From DASUBN01 sp036000105 (GTDB lineage: Bacteria > Pseudomonadota > Gammaproteobacteria > Natronospirales > REEB76): DNA of 64,000 nucleotides. The notes under the pieces were generated by a model. That model worked only from the letters and a program-made list of their open reading frames with translations. It did no database searches and was not told where the DNA came from. The DNA lies in assembly GCA_036000105.1 (NCBI GenBank), contig DASYGE010000006.1, forward strand, positions 62,001 through 126,000. Reading direction: 5' to 3'. The position numbers were made by a program, and so were the translations under genes. Of the stretch, positions 44,431 through 52,427 are shown piece by piece; within the stretch, counting starts at the first letter, position 1; every line of letters starts with the position of its first letter.

Positions 44431-45755
44431 GGCAACTCCATAGTGTCTTTGGGGGCGTCGAGGCCGCCCACTGCATGTCCCATCGCCGACAGTGCGGCGA
44501 ACCAGTTGAGCCGCGCCTGCACTTCCTGCACGCGGGCGTTGGCGAGGGTCGCCTGGGCGCTCAGCACGTCGAGGATGCTGTCCAGGCCGTTCTTGTAGCG
44601 GGCGTTGGCCACATCTTCCGCCTGCTGCGCGTTCTTGAGCTGTATCTCGGCCGTGTTCAGGGTCGAGACGGCGGTGTGCATGTTCTGATAAGCCTGCCAC
44701 ACTTCCAGCTGTACCTGCTGCAGGAGCTGCTGGGTGCTGGCCTCGGCCACGTCCACCGCCGCCTGGGCCCTGCGGTTGGAGGCTTGGTTGGAGAAGCCGG
44801 TGAACAGCGGGAAGCTCAAGCTGAGGCCAGCGCCATAGGTGTTGGCGGTGGTCTTCTGCCCCGCGATCTCGGTGGTGGTGCGGCCGGCGGTCCCGTCCAG
44901 GATGAGGCTGGGGAGTCCCTGGCCCTGGGTCGCTTCCAGGCTCGCGACGGCCGATTGCTCTTGTGCTTTGGCGGCCAGGAGTTCGGGGCGCGCCTGCTGG
45001 GCCTTTTTCAGCAGGTCGCTGACGGTCTCGGCCGGCATCACCGCAGAGATCTCTTTCTCCAGGGTCGCGAGGGGCAAGTCGCTGTCGGCGTCATAACCCA
45101 CGGCCACGGCCAATTGGCCGCGGGCCACTGCCAGCTGGCCTTCGGCGGTCTGCAGGGCGAGGTTGGCGCCCGCCAGAGCGGCTTCCGCCTGATAGACGTC
45201 GCCGATGGTGGCGAGGCCGGAGTTCTTGCGCTGGTTGGCGGCATCGAGGCTTGCGCTCGCATCATGCACGCTTTGGGTATCAGCATCCTGCAGCGCCTGC
45301 AAGCCGAGCACCTGGTAGTAATCCTGTTCCACCAAGAGGATCAGGTCCTGCGCGGTCTGGTTAGCGTCCAACTGGGCGGCGGTGAGGGAGAACTTGGCCG
45401 CATCCACTGTGCCGGAGCGCGCACCGAAATCCCATAAGAGATAGTTCAGGGACAGACTCGGGCCGTAATCGGTCTTGGCCGGAGTGAAGCTGCCGTTGGC
45501 GGTGGTGGTCTTGTCGCGTTGTATGCCGTAGGCCACCGATATCTGCGGCCAGTAGCCGGCGCGCGCCAGCTCCACGCCGGCTTCGCTGCTGCGGATCTCC
45601 GCCCAAGCGATCCGGGTGGACGGGTTGTTGCTGAGGGCGAGGTCTGTGAGCCGTACCAGGGTGAGCGGCTGGTCGAAATGCGGCGCCGGATCCGCCAAGG
45701 CTGAGCCAGCCAGCAGGCAGGCGACGATGGCGGGGGCGAGTCTGCTCAGTGGCAT
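44427..45755 (-). CDS. TolC-family outer-membrane efflux factor
   Basis: A 442-residue exported protein, signal ending GSALAD. Two OEP repeats: LTDLALSNNPSTRIAWAEIR and a second with ARPELLAAKAQEQSAV; coiled-coil-rich sequence such as VDVAEASTQQLLQQVQLEVW is typical. First gene of the operon and divergent from the two-component system at 46007. It is distinct from the second TolC at 55192. Confidence 0.9.
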   Translation of the reverse strand: MPLSRLAPAIVACLLAGSALADPAPHFDQPLTLVRLTDLALSNNPSTRIAWAEIRSSEAGVELARAGYWPQISVAYGIQRDKTTTANGSFTPAKTDYGPSLSLNYLLWDFGARSGTVDAAKFSLTAAQLDANQTAQDLILLVEQDYYQVLGLQALQDADTQSVHDASASLDAANQRKNSGLATIGDVYQAEAALAGANLALQTAEGQLAVARGQLAVAVGYDADSDLPLATLEKEISAVMPAETVSDLLKKAQQARPELLAAKAQEQSAVASLEATQGQGLPSLILDGTAGRTTTEIAGQKTTANTYGAGLSLSFPLFTGFSNQASNRRAQAAVDVAEASTQQLLQQVQLEVWQAYQNMHTAVSTLNTAEIQLKNAQQAEDVANARYKNGLDSILDVLSAQATLANARVQEVQARLNWFAALSAMGHAVGGLDAPKDTMELP

Positions 45756-46006
45756 GGGGACGAGATCCAGGATGGCTGCTGCATGTTCATGGCGTGATGC
45801 TCTGAGATGCGCGAATCGCAGGTAAGTTCAATCGATAGCCGCGCAAGCAAACACCAAGTTCCTGTGCGGGGCTATTTTCCCACTGCGGGGTGTGCTCCGC
45901 GGGACTGTTACACTTTGATACAAAACCGGCTGTGCGACGTGCGCGCGGACCCAGCATGGCGGATAGAATCTCCACCGGACGTAACATCCGGACACAGACA
46001 GCGAGC
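45756..46006. other. Divergent intergenic region between efflux operon and two-component system
   Basis: 251 bp that must hold the promoters of both transcription units. I see no strong pair of -35/-10 hexamers on either strand and no clear direct-repeat OmpR-like box. Because the regulator is encoded directly opposite the pump, binding of the response regulator here is a reasonable inference. Confidence 0.45.
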
Positions 46007-46732
46007 ATGACCGTAGCCGACAACATACTGGTGGTGGATGACGACGCAGAGATCCGTGCCTTGCTCTCGGAATACCTCACGCGAGAGGGCTTCCGCGTCA
46101 CCACCGTGGCAGACGGCCATGGCATGGACGAGGCGCTGGAGGACCAGCAGTTCGATCTGGTGGTGTTGGACCTGATGCTGCCGGGCGAAGACGGCATCGC
46201 TCTCTGCCGGCGTTTGCGTGCCGGTTCCATCATGCCGGTCATCATGCTGACAGCTCGCGGCGAAGAGACCGATCGCATCGCCGGCCTCGAGACCGGCGCC
46301 GACGACTACCTGCCGAAGCCGTTCAATCCGCGGGAACTCCTGGCCCGCATCCACAGCGTGCTGCGCCGTGCGCGCACCCTGCCGGAGAACCTGGCCCCTG
46401 AGCAGGTGCGGCGCTTCAACTTCGCGGGCTGGAAACTGGATACGGCGACGCGCCAGCTGCTCTCACCGGCCACGGTAGTGGTGCCGCTGTCCGGCGCCGA
46501 ATACCGCCTGCTGCTGACCTTCCTACACCATGCCGGCCAAGTGTTGAGCCGCGACCGGCTGACGGAGATCATCCGCGGGCGCGGCAGCCACATGCCCTTC
46601 GATCGCAGCATAGACGTGCAGGTGAGCCGCCTGCGTCAGCGGCTAGGCGACGACGGCCGGGTGCCGGCGCTCATCCGCACGGTGCGCGGCGAAGGCTATG
46701 TGTTCGCGCTGCCGGTAGAAGTGGAGGCTTGA
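46007..46732 (+). CDS. OmpR-family response regulator
   Basis: A 241-residue regulator from the ATG at 46007. The receiver domain has acidic residues Asp11-Asp13, phospho-acceptor Asp55 (VVLDLMLPGEDG), the Thr in MLTARGEE and the Lys in LPKPFNPREL. The C-terminal winged helix has LSGAEYRLLLTFLHHAGQVL and VSRLRQRLGDDGR with RTVRGEGYVF. It closely resembles OmpR itself. Probable target: the divergent efflux operon. Overlaps its kinase gene (TGATG). Confidence 0.9.
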   Translation: MTVADNILVVDDDAEIRALLSEYLTREGFRVTTVADGHGMDEALEDQQFDLVVLDLMLPGEDGIALCRRLRAGSIMPVIMLTARGEETDRIAGLETGADDYLPKPFNPRELLARIHSVLRRARTLPENLAPEQVRRFNFAGWKLDTATRQLLSPATVVVPLSGAEYRLLLTFLHHAGQVLSRDRLTEIIRGRGSHMPFDRSIDVQVSRLRQRLGDDGRVPALIRTVRGEGYVFALPVEVEA

Positions 46733-48099
46733 TGCGCCTCTGGCCGCGCTCCCTGTTCGGCCGCCTGACGCTGGTGTTGTTCACCGGCCTCATCGCGGCG
46801 CAGATGATCAGCGCCGCCATCAGTCTCTCGGAACGGGACGACGTGCTGTTCCACTTCAGCGACGCGCAATGGGCGCAGCGCGTGGCCCAGGCGGTGCGGC
46901 TCATGGATTCCCTGGATGTGGGCGAACGCCAGCGTATCGCCGGAATCATCACCACGCCGCGCCTCCTGGTGAGCTTGAGCAAGGGACCGCCGGTGAGCGG
47001 TCATCCTGATCCCCAGTCCGAGGATTACCTGGCGAGCCTGCAGGAGATCCTGGGCGCCAGTCACGACGTGCGGGTGGTGGTGGCGGAGCGCACGCCCCAG
47101 GAAGCCATGGCCGGCGTGCCGGCTACCGTGGATGCGCCCAGCATCCAGCGCAGCGAACACGTCATCACCCAGGTGCAGCTCAAGGACGGCAGCTGGGTCA
47201 ACTTCGACCACCCGCGCCCCTGGAGCGTGATCGACAGGCCCAACCGGCTGCTCCTCAGCCTCGCGGTGTTGTTGTGTTCGGTACTACTCCTGTCTTTCCT
47301 GGCGGTGCGCCGCCTGACACGACCCCTCTCGCTCCTGGCCCGGGCCGCCGATGCTCTGGGCCGGGACCTGGATCGGCCGCCGCTGCCGGAGCAAGGTCCC
47401 CTGGAAGTACGCGCCGCCATCGCCGCCTTCAACACCATGCAGGCCAGGTTGCGCGACTATATATATGAGCGCACCCGCATCCTCACTGCCGTGTCCCACG
47501 ACCTGCGCACCCCTATCACCCGTCTGCGGCTGCGCGCTGAACTCCTGGGCGACGAGGCCCTGAAAGCCAAGTTCGTGCATGACCTGCAGGAGATGGAGAG
47601 CATGACCAGCGCTACCCTCGCGTTCCTGCGCGGCTTCGAGGAGCGGGAGGCGGTGCAGAGTGTGGACCTGATGGCTCTGCTGGAGAGCCTGCAGACCGAT
47701 TCCCTGGACATGGGTTATGACGTGCAACTGGAAGGCCGGGTGGATCATCCCGTGATGCTCCGGCCCCGGGCGCTGCGCCGCTGCCTGGATAATCTGGTCA
47801 CCAACGCCGTGCGTTACGGCGGCGGGCGGGTCACCGTGTCGCTGGCGGAGCAGGGCTCGGACAGGCTGATTCGGGTGCGGGACACGGGCCCCGGCATCCC
47901 GGAGGCGGAACTGGAGAAGGTGTTCGAGCCTTATTACCGCCTGGAAGGTGCGCGCAGCCGGGAAGGCGGCGGCACGGGACTCGGCTTGAGTATCGCCCGC
48001 AACATCGCCGAACTCCACGGTGGCACTCTGCAGCTGCGCAACCATCCGAAGGGCGGTCTCGAGGCTGTGCTGACCCTGCCTGAAGTTCAGGCTTCCTGA
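46732..48099 (+). CDS. EnvZ-like sensor histidine kinase
   Basis: A 455-residue kinase: membrane segments at about residues 10-30 and 173-193 flank a periplasmic sensor of about 140 residues; a HAMP linker follows (RRLTRPLSLLARAADALG). The phospho-acceptor is His256 (AVSHDLRTPITRLRLRAELL), and the ATPase domain shows NLVTNAVRYGGG, DTGPGIPE and GGTGLGLSIARNIAELHGG. Its last 13 bp overlap the convergent heptosyltransferase gene. The signal is unknown. Confidence 0.92.
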   Translation: MRLWPRSLFGRLTLVLFTGLIAAQMISAAISLSERDDVLFHFSDAQWAQRVAQAVRLMDSLDVGERQRIAGIITTPRLLVSLSKGPPVSGHPDPQSEDYLASLQEILGASHDVRVVVAERTPQEAMAGVPATVDAPSIQRSEHVITQVQLKDGSWVNFDHPRPWSVIDRPNRLLLSLAVLLCSVLLLSFLAVRRLTRPLSLLARAADALGRDLDRPPLPEQGPLEVRAAIAAFNTMQARLRDYIYERTRILTAVSHDLRTPITRLRLRAELLGDEALKAKFVHDLQEMESMTSATLAFLRGFEEREAVQSVDLMALLESLQTDSLDMGYDVQLEGRVDHPVMLRPRALRRCLDNLVTNAVRYGGGRVTVSLAEQGSDRLIRVRDTGPGIPEAELEKVFEPYYRLEGARSREGGGTGLGLSIARNIAELHGGTLQLRNHPKGGLEAVLTLPEVQAS

Positions 48100-49178
48100 A
48101 CCAGTCTTTCACCGCGGGCTTTCGCGGCCATCAGCTCGTCCAATTTACCGGCCACGTCCGCCACGCTGATGCAGTCCATGGCGGCAGCATCCCGTACGCG
48201 CGTACCCCAGGGAGCCTGCTCCGGCGTCTGGCCATCATTGAATTTCGCCAGGGCATCCGGATAACGGTTCACCAGCCAGCGCTGGCTCAGGTAGGGACCT
48301 GTCCGGCCCGGGTTGGCGGTGGCGTAGAGACCGATCACCGGTGTGCCGATGGCTGTGGCCATGTGCACAGGCCCTGAGTCCGGCGACACCAGCACCGTGG
48401 CATGCTTGAGGAGCGCCAACAGCTCCTTCAGGGAAGTCTTACCCACGAGATCCGTCACCGATGTCTTGGCGAGGGCAGTGATGCGCTCACCGTAATCGCG
48501 TTCGATGTCGCTGCGCCCACCGGTCACCAGAACCTGCATGCCATACCCGGTCGCAGCGTATTCTGCCAGCGCCGCGTAATGCTCCGGCTGCCAGTTGCGC
48601 CAGTTGCGGAAGCGTGGCTTGGTGCAGGGGCTGATGATGAGGGTAGGTTTGCCGCCGATGCATTGCACCGCCGCGGCGTCCGCTGGCGCGGGGATAGGGA
48701 TGTCCCAGCGCAGCACATGCTCAGCTAGACCCAAAGCCTCCGAGAAGCCGAACAGGCCGTCCATCACATGCTGGCGATCGCGATGGACAATGCGCCGGTT
48801 AGTGAACAGCCACTGGAAATCGTGGGCGCGTTCCTTGTCGAAGCCGAGGCGCACAGGTGCCTTGACGGCGAGGCTCGCCAGGCTGGCCCGCAGCGAAATC
48901 TGCATATGCAGCAGCATGTCGAAGCGCCGGCTCTTGAGCGTGCGGCGTAGCGCGGTATAGGCGCCCAGGCCTTTGGATTTATCGAAGGTGATAAACTCGA
49001 TGTCGGGGATGTCCCCCACGAGGCTCGCTTCCAGTCTGCCGACGATCCAGGTGATGCGCGTGGTGGGCCAAGCGGCCTGCAGCGTGCGTACCACAGGCAG
49101 CGTGTGGCATACGTCGCCCACGGCCGACAGGCGCAATATGCAGAGCGATTCAGGTGCGGGAGTGGCTATATTGACCAT
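48087..49178 (-). CDS. GT9-family glycosyltransferase (ADP-heptose:LPS heptosyltransferase type)
   Basis: A 363-residue GT-B enzyme. ILRLSAVGDVCHTLPVVRTL is the family N-terminus; ILISPCTKPRFRNWR (here LIISPCTKPRFRNW) and VSPDSGPVHMATAIGTPVIG are the donor-binding motifs. It probably adds a heptose to the LPS inner core, WaaC-like by the RLSAVGD start, but WaaF/WaaQ cannot be excluded. The start codon is only 15 bp from the divergent KdkA start, and the 3' end overlaps the kinase gene. Confidence 0.85.
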   Translation of the reverse strand: MVNIATPAPESLCILRLSAVGDVCHTLPVVRTLQAAWPTTRITWIVGRLEASLVGDIPDIEFITFDKSKGLGAYTALRRTLKSRRFDMLLHMQISLRASLASLAVKAPVRLGFDKERAHDFQWLFTNRRIVHRDRQHVMDGLFGFSEALGLAEHVLRWDIPIPAPADAAAVQCIGGKPTLIISPCTKPRFRNWRNWQPEHYAALAEYAATGYGMQVLVTGGRSDIERDYGERITALAKTSVTDLVGKTSLKELLALLKHATVLVSPDSGPVHMATAIGTPVIGLYATANPGRTGPYLSQRWLVNRYPDALAKFNDGQTPEQAPWGTRVRDAAAMDCISVADVAGKLDELMAAKARGERLVQEA

Positions 49179-49193
49179 GCCGGGACCGGTGGG

Positions 49194-49877
49194 ATGACGG
49201 CGCGAACTCTGTCGGCGGGACGGGCGACCATCCTATACGATGACACGTTCCTAAGCCACGCGGACGAGGCTTTGTTCTCGCCGCCTGCAGGCGCGGCTGT
49301 GGTCGGTGGCCGCGGTGCCGCCTGGATCATGCCCGGCGGCGACGGCGAGTGGGTGCTACGCCATTACCGGCGCGGCGGCCTGCCAGCGAAGGTGGTTGCA
49401 GATATCTATCTCTGGCCGGGACTGGAACGCACGCGACCCTGGTGCGAGTGGCGGCTGCTCGCCGAACTGCACACCCTGGGGCTACCGGTACCACGGCCCG
49501 TAGCGGCGCAGGTGGTACGTAGCGGCCTGGCATATCGGGGCGATCTCATCACCCGGCGCATACCTGACACGCGTACTCTCGCGGAGCTCGTGACGAGGGC
49601 CGTGGATACCGTCCCTTGGAAGACGGTGGGTACCTGCCTACGCCGCTTCCACGCCGCGGGCGTGTGGCATGCAGATCTGAACGCCCATAACATCCTGGTG
49701 GATGAGGCGGCGGTGGTCTGGCTCATCGATTTCGACCAGGGCGAGCGCCGCACCAGGCAGGACGGATGGGAGCAGGGGAACCTTGCACGTCTGCAACGTT
49801 CCCTGCGCAAACTGGGTGTCGCCGATGCGTCACTGCGCCAGGGCTGGGCTGCGTTATTGGATGGTTACAGGGCTTAA
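49194..49877 (+). CDS. kdkA: 3-deoxy-D-manno-octulosonic acid kinase KdkA
   Basis: A 227-residue kinase of the RIO/Kdo kinase group. WVLRHYRRGGLPAKVVADIY and LWPGLERTRPWCEWRLL match KdkA; the catalytic loop HADLNAHNILV and metal-binding IDFDQGE are intact. KdkA phosphorylates the 4-OH of the Kdo residue and is typical of species with a single Kdo, such as Haemophilus and Vibrio. That predicts a monofunctional WaaA, consistent with one waaA at 53856. Confidence 0.88.
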   Translation: MTARTLSAGRATILYDDTFLSHADEALFSPPAGAAVVGGRGAAWIMPGGDGEWVLRHYRRGGLPAKVVADIYLWPGLERTRPWCEWRLLAELHTLGLPVPRPVAAQVVRSGLAYRGDLITRRIPDTRTLAELVTRAVDTVPWKTVGTCLRRFHAAGVWHADLNAHNILVDEAAVVWLIDFDQGERRTRQDGWEQGNLARLQRSLRKLGVADASLRQGWAALLDGYRA

Positions 49878-49924
49878 GGGTTAGCATGGAGATGCTTGGG
49901 TCCTAAGAATGCGGGGGCTTTTGC

Positions 49925-51283
49925 ATGCGTATCTTGCCGTTGATGGTCTTGTCTGTGCTGTCCCTGCTCGCGGCCTGCGGGCAATCCAATCCTCCACCCG
50001 CTGCCGCACCCACGGCCCAGACGGCGCCTGCGCCTGCCACCGCGATTCCACCGGCCGTGACCCATCCCGCTCCGGTGGCGTCCACGGTGCCTCCGGCCAC
50101 GACTGTGGCCGCTGCCGTGAGCAGCGCGGCTCCTGCAGCCGCGACGGTGGCTGGGCCCGAGAGCGCCGGCAACGTGGCGCTGGCCCAGGGCAGCGTGACG
50201 GACACGGCGACGGACGGTACGAATCGGCAACTCAAGGACGGTGACACGGTCTATCCGGGCGATGCTTTCGCCCTCGGCGACGACAGTTATCTCGACCTCG
50301 ACCTGGAAGACGGCGGCCGCATACTCCTGCGGCCGGATACCACTTTCCAGATCCAGGAATACCATTTCGATCCGGATGCCCATCCTGCCGCGGGCGAGGA
50401 ACCTCTCCTCACCACGTCGCAGCAGAACCCCGAGAGCGCGTTCTTCAAGCTGGTGAAGGGCGGCCTGCGTGCCGTGGACGGCCTCATCGGCCACACGACT
50501 CCCAAAAACTATGCTGTCGAGACCCCGGTGGCGACCATCGGCGTGCGCGGCACGGCCTTCGACGTGCGTTACTGCGGCGATGACTGCGCGGATGAGGCGG
50601 ACACGAGCGGCGCACCCCAGAACGGCCTCTACACCGCGGTCAGCGAGGGCTCCATCGGCGTCAAGAACGACGGCGGCGAGACCGTCACCAAGGCCGGTGA
50701 GTACAGCTACGTGAAGGACAAGAAATCGGTGGTGCAACGCCGCACCACGCCGCCCCGCGCCCTGCGGCACATGGCCCTGCCCGCCAAGTTCAAGGTCCGC
50801 GCCGAAAAGAACCGCGCACAGATCCAAACCAATCGCCAGCAGCGCCGACAGCAGGTGCTGGAACGCCGCCGCCAGCAGGCCGCGGAGAAGGCGAAGTCTC
50901 CGGCGGGCAAGATAGAGAGGTTTAAGGCTACCGCCGGTAAAGGCGAAGGGACGACGCCCGCCGAACACCGCCAGGAACGCCTGCAGGAGCGGCGTGAGAA
51001 GAAACAGGGGTTAAGGGAGCAGCGCAAGCAGGGTAGGGCCCAGCGCGAGGGCAAGGAACGGCAAGGCCGTCAGCCTGAAGCGGTTGGGGTGCCGGCAAAC
51101 CGCGCGGAGCGCAGGCAGGAGCGACTCAAGCAGCGCGAGGAACGCGAGGCCAAGAAGCTGCAACCGGCTCCGGCCGCGAGCCGGACGCGACCTGAGCAGA
51201 AGGGTCAGGGCGCGAAAGCAAGATGCAAGGATAAAAACAAGAAACGCAAGAATAAAGACAAGGATAAGTGCGGGGGCGACTGA
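49925..51283 (+). CDS. FecR-domain lipoprotein with long basic C-terminal tail
   Basis: A 452-residue protein. A lipobox (SLLAACGQSN) follows the signal, then a Pro/Ala/Thr-rich linker of about 60 residues. A FecR domain spans about residues 85-255: GDTVYPGDAFALGDDSYLDL, LRPDTTFQIQEYHF and ETPVATIGVRGTAFDVRY are its signatures. The last 190 residues are extremely rich in Arg, Lys, Gln and Glu (for example HRQERLQERREKKQGLREQR) and end in a Lys/Asp cluster flanked by two Cys. FecR domains in such lipoproteins are not necessarily sigma-factor regulators; no ECF sigma gene is nearby. Role unknown. Confidence 0.8.
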   Translation: MRILPLMVLSVLSLLAACGQSNPPPAAAPTAQTAPAPATAIPPAVTHPAPVASTVPPATTVAAAVSSAAPAAATVAGPESAGNVALAQGSVTDTATDGTNRQLKDGDTVYPGDAFALGDDSYLDLDLEDGGRILLRPDTTFQIQEYHFDPDAHPAAGEEPLLTTSQQNPESAFFKLVKGGLRAVDGLIGHTTPKNYAVETPVATIGVRGTAFDVRYCGDDCADEADTSGAPQNGLYTAVSEGSIGVKNDGGETVTKAGEYSYVKDKKSVVQRRTTPPRALRHMALPAKFKVRAEKNRAQIQTNRQQRRQQVLERRRQQAAEKAKSPAGKIERFKATAGKGEGTTPAEHRQERLQERREKKQGLREQRKQGRAQREGKERQGRQPEAVGVPANRAERRQERLKQREEREAKKLQPAPAASRTRPEQKGQGAKARCKDKNKKRKNKDKDKCGGD

Positions 51284-51304
51284 AACGTCCTGCCCTTGGC
51301 CGAG

Positions 51305-52189
51305 TTAGTCCCTCGGCACCACCTTGAAACGGTCGTGTATCCAGAGGTACTGCTCCGGTACCTGGCGTATGCAAGCTTCCAGCCATCTATTGATGCGTAG
51401 CGCATCGGCTTCCGGATTATCCGAGGGAAAATCTTTCAGCGCCGGCCCGAGGGTGAGATGGTAGCCCTGGGTGCCGGGCAGGCGCTTAGCGAAGAAGGGC
51501 ACCACCGGTGCGCCGCTGGTACGGGCGAGGCGCGACAACACGATGTTGGTGGGCGCGGGGACGCCGAAGAAGGGCACCATGCGGCTGTCTTTGCCGCGAT
51601 AACCCTGGTCGGTGGCATACCACACGGGTCGGCCTTCCTTCAGGCTCTTCAAGAGCTGGCGCACTTCGTTGCGCGGGATGGCCCGGTCGAAATGCCGCTC
51701 GCGGCTCACGCGCATCACCTCCTCGATCACCGGGTTCTGGATCGGCCGGTACATGAGGTGCATATCGGTGTGCAGGCCGAGCAGTCGGCCGCTGATCTCA
51801 AGGGTGGTGAAGTGCGCACTTAACAGAATCACGCCGCGACCCTGGTCCCGGGCTGCCGTGAGATGCTCCAGGCCCTCTATCGTGCCCCAGCTCTGGAGGC
51901 GCTTGGCGCTGGCCCACCAGCACAGGCCGATCTCCATGAAAGCCATGCCTAAGGAATCGAAGTGCCGTAGCGCCAGCTGCCGGCGTGCCGATGCATCCAA
52001 CTCAGGGAAGCAGCGTTCCAGGTTCACGAGGGCGATGCGCGAGCGGCGCCGGGCCAGCAGCCGCAGCGTCTGCCCCATGGCGCGGCCGATGAGGAGCTGC
52101 GCCCCGAGCGGCAGCAACATCGCCACGCGCATGAAACCCAGCAGCAGCCAGGTGGGCCAATAACGGGGTTTGAGCAGAGCACGTTTCAT
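51305..52189 (-). CDS. Lipid A late acyltransferase (LpxL/HtrB family)
   Basis: A 294-residue inner-membrane LPLAT. The ATG at 52189 (MKRALLKPRYWPTWLLLGFM) is chosen over an upstream start at 52267 that lacks family sequence. One N-terminal membrane anchor precedes the catalytic His-x4-Glu in SAHFTTLEISGR and the conserved YRPIQNPVIEEVM and RNEVRQLLKSLKEG. The family acylates Kdo-lipid IVA. LpxL versus LpxM/LpxP cannot be resolved. Its neighbours hldE, waaA and kdkA also serve the lipid A-core. Confidence 0.88.
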   Translation of the reverse strand: MKRALLKPRYWPTWLLLGFMRVAMLLPLGAQLLIGRAMGQTLRLLARRRSRIALVNLERCFPELDASARRQLALRHFDSLGMAFMEIGLCWWASAKRLQSWGTIEGLEHLTAARDQGRGVILLSAHFTTLEISGRLLGLHTDMHLMYRPIQNPVIEEVMRVSRERHFDRAIPRNEVRQLLKSLKEGRPVWYATDQGYRGKDSRMVPFFGVPAPTNIVLSRLARTSGAPVVPFFAKRLPGTQGYHLTLGPALKDFPSDNPEADALRINRWLEACIRQVPEQYLWIHDRFKVVPRD

Positions 52190-52235
52190 ATGTAACGTGA
52201 AGTATAAATGGAATGGCCCGCTAATCCATTCGATT

Positions 52236-52352
52236 CGGTGGATGGCGGCACATGGATGTGCCGCCATCCACCGGCCATTCTGCCGGGGGGATTGAGAAGA
52301 CCGTGGATTTACTCCACGGTCTTCGATTCCAAGAAAGCCACGATGGCTTTTT
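52236..52352 (-). repeat. Tandem-hairpin repeat, inverted copy of the one at 22613-22712
   Basis: Three hairpins in the 238-bp gap between lpxL and hldE: 52236-52252 with 52257-52273 (17 bp perfect, loop 4); 52296-52307 with 52313-52324 (12 bp perfect, loop 5); 52334-52340 with 52344-52350 (7 bp, extendable to 9 with a G-T pair, followed by a T-run). Read on the minus strand, the second and third match hairpins 3 and 2 of the 22547-22712 array in order, spacing, linker (GAATCG) and loop context (GGAGT-N2-ATCC). The last one can also serve as a terminator. Confidence 0.8.
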
Positions 52353-52427
52353 CAGAGGTCGAAATGGAGCGTTAGCGCCTGCATGTTATGATGCCCAGCG
52401 GCTTTCCACGGTGTTTCCGGGGTTTAC

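Noticed and set aside
44431..44700. 90-codon N-terminal extension of the RND adaptor
   Set aside because: The extension lies opposite in frame within the upstream TolC-like gene and is Arg/Gly-rich; the GTG at 44430 gives the proper membrane anchor.
50700..51283. Basic tail of the FecR protein read as a sequencing frameshift artefact
   Set aside because: The frame stays open for 190 codons with a consistent amino-acid bias and ends near the expected gene boundary, so it is probably real.
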